NCBI RefSeq assembly: GCF_000004195.4
Contig: NC_030684.2
Location: 66,936,392 to 67,000,391, forward strand
Direction of reading: 5' to 3'
DNA from: Xenopus tropicalis
Taxonomy: Eukaryota > Chordata > Amphibia > Anura > Pipidae
DNA: 64,000 nt
This document shows, piece by piece, positions 37,194-47,816 of the stretch (position 1 is its first letter; each line of letters starts with the position of its first letter). The notes under the pieces were generated by a model that searched no databases, was not told where the DNA came from, and saw nothing but the letters and a program-made list of their open reading frames with translations. Made by a program: the position numbers and the translations under genes.

Positions 37194-37380
37194 ATAGAAA
37201 GAGTGCCACACACACACAGGGACTTGATACAAAAGAAAAATTCCAACGTTTTGAGCACAACCAGTGCTCTACCTTGTCCCTGAGGAAGAGCACTGGTTGT
37301 GCTTGAAACGTTGGATTTTTTTTCAATGAAAACACTTTCTTTTGTATCAAGTCCCTGTGTGTGCGGCACTCTTTCTATTA
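37192..37380. repeat. Inverted repeat of a hammerhead-bearing sequence
   Basis: The arms 37192-37270 and 37287-37380 are inverted copies of one sequence. From the centre outward they share AGAGCACTGGTTGTGCT, AAACGTTGGA, CTTTTGTATCAAGTCCCTGT and GGCACTCTTTCTATTA. The right arm has a short extra segment. The right arm plus the 16-bp centre holds the hammerhead-like core. The left arm lacks CTGANGA and has AAAA in place of GAAA, so it looks dead. Head-to-head copies fit the erratic arrangement of Penelope-like element ends; this is an inference. Confidence 0.75.
37276..37316 (+). ncRNA. Hammerhead-ribozyme-like motif 2
   Basis: The core CTGAGGA (37280-37286) fits CUGANGA. Stem II pairs A87, A89, G90, C91, A92 and C93 (37287-37293, with G88 bulged) to 37299-37304 around a 5-nt loop. 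GAA follows at 37305-37307. Stem III is the palindrome ACGT (37308-37311), and the cleavage residue is T37312. Stem I pairs GTCC (37276-37279) with GGAT (37313-37316), including one G-U wobble. All core bases are present. The minimal self-complementary stem III suggests that it would act as a dimer. Confidence 0.5.
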
Positions 37381-39887
37381 TATTTTTGTTTTTGTATAGG
37401 GTGCGCGGCTCCTCCCTGTGTACTATATATTATACATACAAAGAAAGTGAGAGTTCTTGTGATTTATTAGTGTACAGTATATGTAACACTGTTAACAATG
37501 TGATTTGTGCTCTGGATCACAAAAGAAGAATCCCTGTCTTCCTCCTACCTTTTTCAATCAGGGTGACAGTACTAACCAGGAGAATGTAGTAGAAGCAGAA
37601 ACTGTCACTGTTCAGGGTCCATGAGGTAGTGGGGGCCCACTGGGGTACCGATTGATGAGCAGTTTAAATATATTTATGCATGAAAAATGTTATGTTCCCA
37701 AAGTTTGCTGTAGGCCCCAGGAACTTCTTTTTAGACCACCATCAGTACATATATATCTAGCTGCTGTGCTGTTCTCCAACTTTTTCCATGTAGTTGGCAG
37801 ATGTTTCAACTGATGAAAAGTTTGTGAGCTACATTATTTTAGAACATTATTTTAGAGCCATCAATCTTTTGGACACCTTTGTTACCTGTGAGGCATTAGT
37901 TTTACTGCCATCGAATAGGGCAATAAAGATAGGTAACATAGCTTTCAATATAAGAAGCAGAGTTGCAGTAAGGTCAGCGGTAATACATACCCAATAGTTA
38001 TGGTTTGCTAAAAATGTGTCTTTAAGAGATCATGGAATCATTAATTGATTAGAATGGCAGCCAGACAGTTTTGAATTACAAAGTTTCTGGTATAACCATA
38101 ATGAAATGCTGCATAGTTTAAAGAATCTACCCAGAAAAACAGGAATTTCTTTAATTATGGCTGCCAAGCCCTAGTTACCCTATACCTGTCCTTTCTACTT
38201 TCCACTGCTTTATAGCTAGGCTGCCATCTTGTCCCTCCATCAAGCTTCAAGTTGATCTTCTGTGAAAACCCTAAATCTCAGTTTTGAAGATTCCCAAAAG
38301 TGACATTGCTTCCCAGAAATTAAATTATTAGTTGAATTAACAATCCAGTTACTGGAACAGAGAAGGCACTCTGATTTCAAAAGCAAAACAAATGGCCTCA
38401 TAGCATTCCATTCCCAAACAATTGTTTTACTTATACAGTACTTAGAGCCCATTCAGCCATAAGGTGAGAGGCTGTGCTGTGGAGGATTGCTGGTTGGGTG
38501 TAAAGGCCCCATCCAGTCTGCATAGATGAAGTTGTGCAAGTGCTGGAGGGCACTGGATTACTGCTGTGATTTTGTTAAGGCCACTGGAATAACAGCTTTA
38601 CAGTAAAGGAGAATCCATATGCTATCCGTAGCCATCTGTTTATTTTTTCAGTACAGGCAAAATTGTAATTTGCCTTTTCTGTGGCTCTTATTACTTTAGT
38701 TGCCAGTTGTGGGCCTACCCTGAATGATGTAAGATCAGACCCCCAATATCAGATCATACTCCCAAATTATTGTATGGGATTATCAGACATTGACTGTGGT
38801 GCTTAATACAAGAAACACCACAGCTAAAAAGAGCTTTATAATATCTATCTTTATAGGTTCTTTGTTTTTTGTCATGTCTGGCTGCTCTGAAATCACCTGA
38901 CCCTCAACAATGTCAAGTCATGCCTTTACAGACAACCTGAGAAACCCTGCAACAGGAAAACTGTTGTTTTATAGATTGCGGTCCCTTTAATGAATGCCCA
39001 ACTCTAACCTTAGAAACACATGTATGAACAATGGGATAGCTGTGCTGTATCTGCACTATATTATTTGTATGATGTACAAAATGAATGAATGTATCGTTGA
39101 ATGTTTTTTTCCATTCAGCTATACCACAGTAGGATTTTGTGAAACAAAAATAGTGTGTCGTTGGAAACTCTGATTTGTGCTTTGAGCTTGTTCCTTCTTA
39201 ATTAAAACCTAAAACTTGATGTGCTGCCAGCATTGTGTTTTGAATAGTCTCAGATAAAAATGTAACGGGTGCAATTATTTATATGGCTGAAATAATAAAT
39301 AATGACTAATCTTTCAATAAGTTGCTGAAATGAATTATGTTGGTCAGCACAGACAAATAAAAATAAATAGTGTTTCAGGCAATGCAGACACCGAGCTTTA
39401 TTGTTGCACTAATGCAACCTTCTAGGTAAATTATAGAGATATTTATTTCCCTGTGTCAATACAGCGTCATATAAGTCTGGAATTAACCTTGAAAATTTTA
39501 TCAATAGAGTCCCAAGGGACTGTTTGACAAATATTGATTTATTTTGCCCAGCCAGCAAGGAATGTAGTTAGAGGAAGCTGGGATGACTTCAAAATAGCAT
39601 TTTGGACCTTCAGCCCTTATTCAACTATTTATTAGTTGCTGAACTACTGGTGGTGGTGGTGCATGGAGCCCATCCCTACCACTCATGGGGCCAGTCAGGG
39701 AGCTGAGAGCACAAAGAGTTGCAAGGAGATGTACCAGGGAGTGGGGAAGTAGCACAAGGGACAGGCCCACAACACACTAGTCATCTTACTGATAGGTAAT
39801 CAGCTTTAACATTGCTGTCTTGTAATAAGCAACATGTTTTTCTGCAACAGAAGAAAGGAAACAAGAGAGCCACTAAGCAATATGTGA
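37381..39887. other. Intergenic, no gene seen
   Basis: No exon or element I can support. GGGGGCCCACTGGGGTACC near 37631 and a (TGG)n run near 39649 are isolated GC-rich patches, possibly fragments of hAT-type repeats. Confidence 0.4.
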
Positions 39888-39895
39888 CCTGTTAC

Positions 39896-40147
39896 CAGTG
39901 TCGGACTGGTCCACCAGGATACTGGGAAAAAACCCGGTGGGCCCCAGCAGCCCAGATCCGATCCCCCCAGGGCCCTCCCGCAATCAGCCATCTCCCTCCC
40001 CTGACACATGGCAGGTAAGTTTCTTTTAGAAGCGGGGGAGGGGGTCGGAGGGTGTTGGGGGCCTCGGTGGGGGTGGGAAGGCGACGGGGGCCATTGGGGG
40101 TGTGGAGCCCCAGGTGTGGGGCCCTGCACCCCCCCAGTCCAACCCTG
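39896..40147. mobile_element. Non-autonomous hAT element, 252 bp, GC-rich
   Basis: It begins CAGTGTCGGACTGG, identical to the 10099 copy, and ends CCAGTCCAACCCTG. The 8-mer CCTGTTAC is duplicated exactly at 39888-39895 and 40148-40155. The interior is very GC-rich, which produces several overlapping open frames on both strands; none is a gene. Confidence 0.85.
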
Positions 40148-40540
40148 CCTGTTACTAGGAGAACTGAGCTGCACTGCAATGTATTTCCTAATTCTGATCA
40201 CATCCCTAAAGTGTTGTGTGCATTGTTGATAGACACTTGATGTAGAAGCCTCCCATTTATTTATAGATACCATACAATTATATAGTGAATAATGTACCCT
40301 TTATTGTAAAATATAAGGATATTATAAGTCGCCCAGATGTTCCATGACAATATAAAAGTTCTTGGCTGAAGGCCAAGTGCTTTGCTACAGGTCATGGAAC
40401 TCCAAGGTGATTTCTAATATACTTATATTTTACAACAGGGGGGTGTATTATTTATTATAATACACAAGTTCCAGTGAGTCATGTGACAAAGATTACATTA
40501 CTGGTGACTTCACTAAGCACCGAATATTTATGACCCAAAG

Positions 40541-40869
40541 GGGCACATTTATCAAAACACGAAAAATTTGTATTTTTTTCTAATTTATAGAACTTTGCTT
40601 ATTTTCCACAATTTTTTCATTAATTTCCACAACTTTTTCATGCTTTGTGTCAATTTGTGCGACAAAATTGTACCACTACGAAAGTTTCGGAATTCATTCA
40701 AGCTTCGGTATTGTGACTTTCTTTTGGCCAGGTTGGTCAATGGGCATTTTTTCTGCAAATTTTGTAGCTGTGAATTTTTGCAGCAGTTTCGTGAAAAATA
40801 ATTGCCAATGGTGAAATCCATGTTTGGTGAAAAAATATGCTCACTAATTGCTTGTGTATTTAATATATA
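40541..40869. mobile_element. MITE-like remnant beside the Tc1 element
   Basis: It starts AAAGGGGCACATTTATCAAA, a familiar frog MITE terminus, and continues with repeated TTTCCACAATTTTTTCATT and ACTACGAAAGTTTCGGAATT text. It runs up to the Tc1 insertion at 40870. The sequence beyond the Tc1 element contains a 15-bp inverted match to its right edge. Confidence 0.4.
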
Positions 40870-42445
40870 CAGTGGAGGAAATAATTATTTGACCCCTCAC
40901 TAATTTTGTAAGTTTGTCCAATGACAAAGAAATGAAAAGTCTCAGAACAGTATCATTTCAATGGTAGGTTTATTTTAACAGTGGCAGATAGCACATCAAA
41001 AGGAAAATCGAAAAAATAACTTTAAATAAAAGATAGCAACTGATTTGCATTTCATTGAGTGAAATAAGTTTTTGAACCCTCTAACAAAAAAAGACTTAAT
41101 ACTTAGTGGAAAAACCCTTGTTTGCAAGCACAGAGGTCAAACGTTTCTTGTAATTGATGACCAAGTTTGCGCACATTTTAGGAGGAATGTTGGTCTCGAG
41201 GCTGTCTCTGTGCAACTCTGAGCTCGAGCTCCCTCCATAGGTTTTCTATTGGATTAAGGTCCGGAGACTGACTAGGCCACTCCATGACCTTAATGTGCTT
41301 CTTCTTGAGCCACTCCTTTGTTGCCTTTGCTGTATGTTTTGGGTCATTGTCGTGCTGGAACACCCATCCACGACCCATTTTCAGTTTCCTGGCAGAGGGA
41401 AGGAGGTTGTCGTTCAGGATTTCACGATACATGGCTCCGTCCATTTTCCCGTTAATGCGAATAAGTTGTCCTGTGCCCTTAGCAGAAAAACACCCCCAAA
41501 GCAAAATGTTTCCACCCCCATGCTTGACGGTGGGGACGGTGTTTTGGGGGTCATAGGCAGCATTTTTCTTCCTCCAAACACAGCGAGTTGAGTTAATGCC
41601 AAAGAGCTCTATTTTGGTCTCATCAGACCACAGCACCTTCTCCCAGTCACTCACAGAATCATTCAGGTGTTCATTGGCAAACTTCAGACGGGCCTGCACA
41701 TGTGCCTTCTTGAGCAGGGGGACCTTGCGAGCCCTGCAGGATTTTAATCCATTGCGGTGTAATGTGTTTCCAATGGTTTTCTTGGTGACTGTGGTCCCTG
41801 CTAATTTGAGGTCATTAACTAACTCCTCCCGTGTAGTTCTAGGATGCTTTTTCACCTTTCTCAGAATCATTGACACCCCACGAGGTGAGATCTTGCGTGG
41901 AGCCCCAGAGCGAGGTCGATTGATGGTCATTTTGTGCTCCTTCCATTTTCGAACAATCGCACCAACAGTTGTCACCTTCTCTCCCAGCTTCTTGCTAATG
42001 GTTTTGTAGCCCATTCCAGCCTTGTGCAGGTCTACAATTTTGTCTCTGACATCCTTGGACAGCTCTTTGGTCTTTCCCATGTTGGAGAGTTTGGAGTCTG
42101 CTTGATTGATTGATTCTGTGGACAGGTGTCTTTTATACAGGTGACTAGTTAAGACAGGTGTCCTTAATGAGGTTGACTAATTGAGTAGAAGTGTCTAACC
42201 ACTCTGTGGGAGCCAGAACTCTTAATGGTTGGTAGGGGTTCAAAAACTTATTTCACTCAATGAAATGCAAATCAGTTGCTATCTTTTATTTAAAGTTATT
42301 TTTTCGATTTTCCTTTTGATGTGCTATCTGCCACTGCTAAAATAAACCTACCATTGAAATGATACTGTTCTGAGACTTTTCATTTCTTTGTCATTGGACA
42401 AACTTACAAAATCAGTGAGGGGTCAAATAATTATTTCCTCCACTA
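40870..42445 (-). mobile_element. Near-intact Tc1-type transposon, 1576 bp
   Basis: Terminal inverted repeats of about 210 bp (40870-41083 and 42234-42445) begin CAGTGGAGGAAATAATTATT. They differ at only a few positions, including the last base of the right end (A for G). TA borders both ends (40868-40869 and 42446-42447). Each repeat holds an outer and an inner copy of a 21-bp direct repeat (40878-40898 and 41061-41081, 18 of 21 matching), so this is the IR/DR class that includes Sleeping Beauty. It encodes one transposase on the minus strand. The close similarity of the ends means recent insertion. Confidence 0.95.
41096..42080 (-). pseudogene. Tc1-type transposase, C-terminal frameshift
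   Basis: The product would bind the element's inverted repeats in the nucleus and catalyse cut-and-paste transposition into TA sites. The frame opens at [10 protein letters not shown] (42080), the usual Tc1 start, and stays open for 300 codons to 41178. Residues 1-50 are the first paired-like helix-turn-helix. [10 protein letters not shown] (54-63) is the AT-hook-like linker. [12 protein letters not shown] (81-92) begins the second DNA-binding subdomain. The glycine-rich box is [14 protein letters not shown] (187-200). The DDE triad is D153 (SDETK), D244 (HDNDPKHT) and E279 (NPIENLW), with exactly 34 residues between the last two. After QRQPR (291-295) a net deletion of about a dozen codons shifts the frame and gives a premature stop. 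The lost frame resumes with [10 protein letters not shown] and runs to TAA at 41096-41098. The catalytic domain is intact, but the normal tail is lost. Confidence 0.93.

Positions 42446-42482
<37 letters not shown>
42446..42482. repeat. (TA)n microsatellite at the Tc1 boundary
   Basis: It begins at the TA target duplication of the Tc1 element (TATAACTA) and continues as about 16 TA units. Confidence 0.9.
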
Positions 42483-42489
<7 letters not shown>

Positions 42490-42502
42490 TACACAAGCAC
42501 AA

Positions 42503-42531
42503 AAATGCCGCATTTCACCAGTGCGGCATTT
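42503..42531. repeat. Perfect 10-bp-stem hairpin
   Basis: AAATGCCGCA and TGCGGCATTT are perfect inverts around a 9-nt loop. The hairpin lies within the palindromic flank of the Tc1 element. Confidence 0.8.
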
Positions 42532-43845
42532 ATATATACTATACTTATGCTTTGATATCCTGCACCCAGTAATTATTTACTACTATTTTTATGAGAGTGC
42601 CTGATCTCCACGCCTGTATATATATATATAATACACACACACAGTACATCAGCATGTGCCTTAGACATCTCTTTTGATTAGAGATCTCTTTTGGATTGAA
42701 TGCTTAAGCTTTCTGGGAGCGATCCATAAGGGAACAGACAAAAAGCCACATGCTGCATGTCAGTGTTAAAAAATGTCTTTTTATAATGTATTTTGTTGTT
42801 CGTCTCCCCCCCCCCCCCCCCCCGACTCTTTAAGCTATTCTAATTTGCTCCATTAATTGATATATTTCTTATTTTTGACCTGGCCCATAATCCCTGGATT
42901 TCATTAAAGACAGCTGTTAATTGATACAATGGTTACTGACATGCCACAGATGCTGCAGAGAAATGTACCAACGAATGTAGTCAATTGTAACAGTTCCAAG
43001 TCTGCACCTGGATTATTGAGCTGCTAGTAAAATACTCCAGAGACATTAAAATGTAAACTACAAATTTAGAAAAAAGGTTAAAGTAAAAGAATAGAAAGCA
43101 GCTGAAACACGTCTTTATTTCTGGTGTACTGTATGAAAACACCTAAACTGAAAAAAGTGCTTGGTAGGACAATTATTGACTGATCTGATTTTGAAAATGG
43201 GTCTTAGTGAATTAGCAACAGAGTCCTTGAAATATTTATCAATGCAAATTTAATAAAGCTACAGATAAAACCATCTGAGAAATGTTAATATTTGTTTAGA
43301 TAACAATTAAGTGTCAAAAGACTTAAAACTGATAAGGTAGTGCTGCTCATATAACAGGTATGTTTCCTTGGTGGATGAGCCTTTTAACATCAATATCAAA
43401 TCAATCATATTCAAAATCATATCAATATTTTGTCTATCTGTATTGTTCCATAATCTAATATTACATTTCCTGGGGTAACCTACAGTCATACCTCGCAACC
43501 ACACTGAGGGAGGCCTTTCTAGTGCTTTGTAAAAGGTACATATACTGTGTATATATTTACTAATGAAACAGGGAATGTGCATTGATCAATCCCTTTGTTT
43601 GTATGCCCATAATAACAAAACCTTTCCAATGATTAACCCAAACCCCATCCCCTTTGTGACTGTCTTCTGACTGGATTACCCCTGTATCCTATAGATGACT
43701 TATCTATTTTATGTACTGTAAAAAATACATTATTAACCTTGCTTTTCCACAGACTCCTGTAAACCCAGGACAACATGCAAAAAAAACAGTGTTTCTCAGG
43801 TGAAAGGCCTCCCTGTACTTAACACTTATCATAGGCCCATAGGCC
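42532..43845. other. Intergenic, simple repeats only
   Basis: Includes short (TA)n and (CA)n runs near 42617-42641 and a poly-C tract of 18 bp at 42806-42823. No gene visible. Confidence 0.5.
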
Positions 43846-43985
43846 TATTACAGAGAAAAGGGAAATCGTTTTTGAAAATGAGAAATATTTGCTTATCATG
43901 GAGTCTATACAAGATGGTTTCTACTAATTTGGAGCTTTCTGGACAATAGGTTTTCTGAAAACGGATCCCATACTTTACTGAGTCT
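43846..43985 (-). mobile_element. TA-target MITE fragment, diverged
   Basis: Reverse-orientation traces in family order: ACAGAGAAAAGGGAAATCG, ATTTGCTTATCATGGAGTCT, TTGGAGCTTTCTGGACAATA and AACGGATCCCATACTTTACT. Only the 5' half of the element is preserved. Confidence 0.5.
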
Positions 43986-45271
43986 AATAATCCGAATACT
44001 TACTTGTGGTTTCATTAATTTTGCAATTACCCCCCAAGTTCTGGCATAAACACTGCATTGTAGGTTAAAGAATGGCAAATTATGTAGAAGAACTGAACTT
44101 TGCGATTGGATCATAAAGTGGCCCTCCAGTCCCTTAATTGTCATATGTCACCAATATCATGGCAGGTCAATATATTTTTAGAACAATTCATTGAGTTATT
44201 GATTTGCCTGTGGTTCTGTAAAAATAACCTAGAACAATTAATGAGATTGAGCAGAAACTTTATTTAATATTTTAGAATAGAATGAGAAGTTTCAATTAAA
44301 TTAACTACACCGTGTATCCCTGCCAATATGCATTTCCAGCACATCCAAAATAGTGAAAGTGAAAAGAGAGAAAACATTCTCCTGTTCAGATGGCATTTCT
44401 ATGTTATTGTTTTGCTTTACCGTTTTCTTTTTAAAACACCCTGTGATGAGTGCAAAGCTGTACCTAATTTCTTGCATGTTGTTAAAAACATAGAATTCAA
44501 GTACTGCCGACAGTGCACCATAGAAGCAGGAACTCCTATATGTAGAGAAGTGATGTAAATGATAAGAAAAATGCTGTTCTATGTTTTTTTGCAAAGCTTG
44601 TCCAGCTGATTAAACTAAATGGCCTGTTGTTTATATTCCAATGGCTGCCATTTAAACAGTGTTCCATTGCAAACATCAGAGGTTTTATCGGTCTTCCTAC
44701 AGATGGTTTCATTAATGGCAGTGACCTACATTTCCTAATAGGAAAATTTGCAGCCAGCCAAATCAACCAATTGGAGGTGCCCTGTTCCACTATTACACAA
44801 AGTTTCCAATTCGTTTTCTCTACCCTACAGTCTTGCTCCTAAATGAAAGTGCACAGTGTCCATATAGAATTTCTTTTTCCTGAGAGTAACTCAATCAATA
44901 TGAAAAACAGTATATGAAACAGACAAAAGCATGAGAGTTAAAACCAAATGATGAAAACCCTAGTAACAGGCTATAAATATTAATTGTGATAATTAGAAGC
45001 ATTAAAAAGACGAATAGAGGCTAATAACTGCATTTAAACGGCTATTTATCAAGGTTCAGTTATAAAAAAACTGAATTAATTCAAAATATGGGATGCGTCA
45101 TTTTTCAGCTGCACTAAGCCAGTAAGAGGCAAACAAAAATTAATTGGGCAATCGCCCAATTTAATGTAGTAGAAAAAATAATTAAATATTGATGAGAAAA
45201 AAAAAGCAAACTTTAATTTAAAAAAAAACCAAATAAATAGACTTTAAACTTGCAAAAGTGTAATATTATAC

Positions 45272-45310
<39 letters not shown>

Positions 45311-45433
45311 CATTTGTATTATTATGTAATTAAAGGAACCAAGTTTGCCAAGGAGTAGTACTCCATAGCAACCAATAAGATGTTTGCTTTTAAATAGGTG
45401 ACCAGTAAAGGTTACCTGCTGATTGGTTGCTCT
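43986..45433. other. AT-rich intergenic, no gene seen
   Basis: Nothing except the (TA)n microsatellite at 45275-45309. Confidence 0.45.
45275..45309. repeat. (TA)n microsatellite
   Basis: About 17 uninterrupted AT/TA units. Confidence 0.9.
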
Positions 45434-45569
45434 TGAGCCAACTTACTTTTTTTTTTTTTTTTTAAAGGTTGATTTTTATTGATTTTTATAACAATAAAAT
45501 TAACGTAAAGGAAGAAAAGGGGAAGAGAGAGAGGGGTTTGGAGAGTAACCAGTGAGCCAACTTACTTTT
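45434..45569 (-). mobile_element. Short poly(A) retroinsertion with 17-bp duplication
   Basis: TGAGCCAACTTACTTTT occurs at 45434-45450 and again at 45553-45569. Between them is a run of T (a poly(A) tail on the minus strand), then TTTTTATTG (AATAAA on the minus strand), then about 70 bp of unique sequence. On the minus strand the site reads TT/AAAA, the target of L1-type endonuclease. This is therefore a 5'-truncated LINE or retroposed transcript 3' end. The source transcript is unknown. Confidence 0.8.
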
Positions 45570-47610
45570 AACCCCCAAAAGGGCAACCTCTGCCACAGTT
45601 GTTATAGATTTTTGCATTAAGGCACTGTTAGCACAAAGAATCAAAAAATTTGGATAACATCAGATCTACCATCAGATCCTGCTCAATATTTGCAGATTTA
45701 TGTAACTCAATAATTGTTGTAAATAAAATATGCCAATAAAGAATGTGTTAGCAAAATTGCCATAACTCATCTTTCTGCTATATTTCTATTTTACTTTTCC
45801 CTAAATATACGTCACTACAAAATCCAGCAGAGGATATCAGTGATCAGTAAAGTCTTTGGGTAAATCCAGTCAACTGTGATCTTAAATGCAGGATAGACAA
45901 ATGCATCTACATGAGAAGGAAAGAAAGTGCCCAGAAACTGTCAACTCACCTTGGTCAGGGACTAATGTGATGTGGTGTATCATCTCTTGTACAAGGTCCT
46001 GGGTTTCTTTGAGGTTCTACATTTTGTCAAGACACCTTTATTTCATAATAGTTATGCCAATTTCAGTACTGTGTCAAGGAGCAATATCAGAGTTAGTTAT
46101 CAGAGGCAAACAAACCTAACATCACCATGTGCAATGGCAGGCCTGGCAGGATTTGTGCAATGCCATTAGAATCTGGAGCTGTGAAAATGTGATAAATGGC
46201 ATTTCACCATCTGGCAGTCTGATGGAAAAGTCTGGAATTATCAGATACCAGTATGCATAATGCCAATGGTACTGTTTGGTGTAGAAGGAAAAATGAACAG
46301 TGGCTATTTTCCTTTGGACTAGGGTCCCTGGTTCCATTGAAAGCAGAAGTTAAGGATTCAGCGTACAATGACATTCTAATACATTTTATGCTTCATACTT
46401 TGATGTAACAGTTTGTGAAAGGCCATCATTGGCTCAAAGGGTCAGTGATTATAATAATTATTCTCTAAATTAATAGTAGTGATATTTTTATGCACTAATC
46501 TTTCATTAATCTTTCCCTGCCAAGACCTCAAAAAAACAAAAAGGAGTGAAGGTCTACTAAATCTTGTTAGAACTCCATGACTAATTATCAATGTTATACT
46601 TTGGAAACCATAGCTATTTTCATAAGTAAGTGGGCAAATAAGAGAAATACCTTTAACATTCCGAATCTGCATTTGGATGAAATAATAAGCGCATACACCC
46701 TCAATGCTGCACCTATAGCATAGTAAAAATAGAAGACATGAGAACAGTAGGAATGGCATGAGTTTATTTGCAACCTTTGTATGGAAGCTCCTTGAACAAG
46801 GCAAAATAAAATGCTAAAATACCCCAATGCTTTTTATAGCGGTACATGAGTAATATGATTACAATTAGTTTTTGTATAATTGTATTCATCAAACCCTGGT
46901 GAGCTCATTTATAATTTGTAGCAATCAGACTGCTTCATTACTGTGTAGGCGTAATTAATTTTAATTCTGTTACTGTCAATTAGAAAATTCACCCTTAACT
47001 GCATGATAAACTCCAGACAAGAAGAATGCAAGCAACATTTGATGGCATTAGGCTTAAAACAGCTTGTACACAGTGCCTGGGACATGAAAGGACAGTATTT
47101 ATTTTAGTAGTTCCATAAGCTGTTGCGTAGTTACTTTATGTAATTGATGTCAGGCATTCCCTCCAGATGGTGTTGGCTGCAGGATGCCCATCCCTGCTCT
47201 ATGCAGTATTTATTTTCCCCTTGTGATGCTCTAGACAAGCCTGACACATATTTAGTTGGTTGTTGTAGTCAGGCATTCTTAATAGCAGTGGTGGCCCAGG
47301 AAAAAAAAAAAGATACCATTGGTGAGACCCCAAAGCACCTTTTACAAAAAAAAATGTAGCAGTAGTACCCCTGCTCTACTCAATACACATTTATGATGCT
47401 GTACTTGTTAAAAATATGAATACTAAAAAATCCAGGCATATGATTATGAATAACCTGACAAAACAGAACCAGCAATGGTTTGTAATCAGTATGTTTTTTC
47501 TATCAATCTGCAGTACAGATATTAAATCTATTACTACCTATTACTTATCATCCAAATAGCTTGAAATTCATGCATTTCTATTTCCCATAGTGTCCTTTTT
47601 AAACAAATAG
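45570..47610. other. Intergenic, no gene seen
   Basis: Nothing recognisable. Confidence 0.45.
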
Positions 47611-47816
47611 ATTGGGCAAGTTTGATTTTCCCATCTAATCGGGGACCGCATGAGCTTGTTGATGTGGTCCTCGGGCCAACAACCCATATACCCGCTGTCT
47701 TAATGCCCTAGGGCCATATGATTGATTTAGCCCGATATAGCCCTCCTTAGGTTGGCATATCGGAAGAAGATCCACTCCCTCACCAAACAAGCAGATCTTA
47801 ACGTGTACGGCCACCT
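47611..47816. mobile_element. Fragment of the GTGTATGGCCACCT MITE family
   Basis: It ends ACGTGTACGGCCACCT, like the right end of the element at 61791-62077. It shares the TCGGGGACCGCATGAG-type interior. The left end is missing. Confidence 0.5.

Noticed and set aside
37605..37740. Possible third hAT copy from GGGGGCCCACTGGGG
   Set aside because: No terminal inverts or 8-bp duplication could be found.
39806..40273. 155-codon proline-rich open frame and its overlaps on both strands
   Set aside because: These are by-products of the GC-rich interior of a hAT element; frames are open on both strands at once.
41284..42009. Plus-strand open frames opposite the transposase
   Set aside because: They are antisense to the clearly coding transposase.
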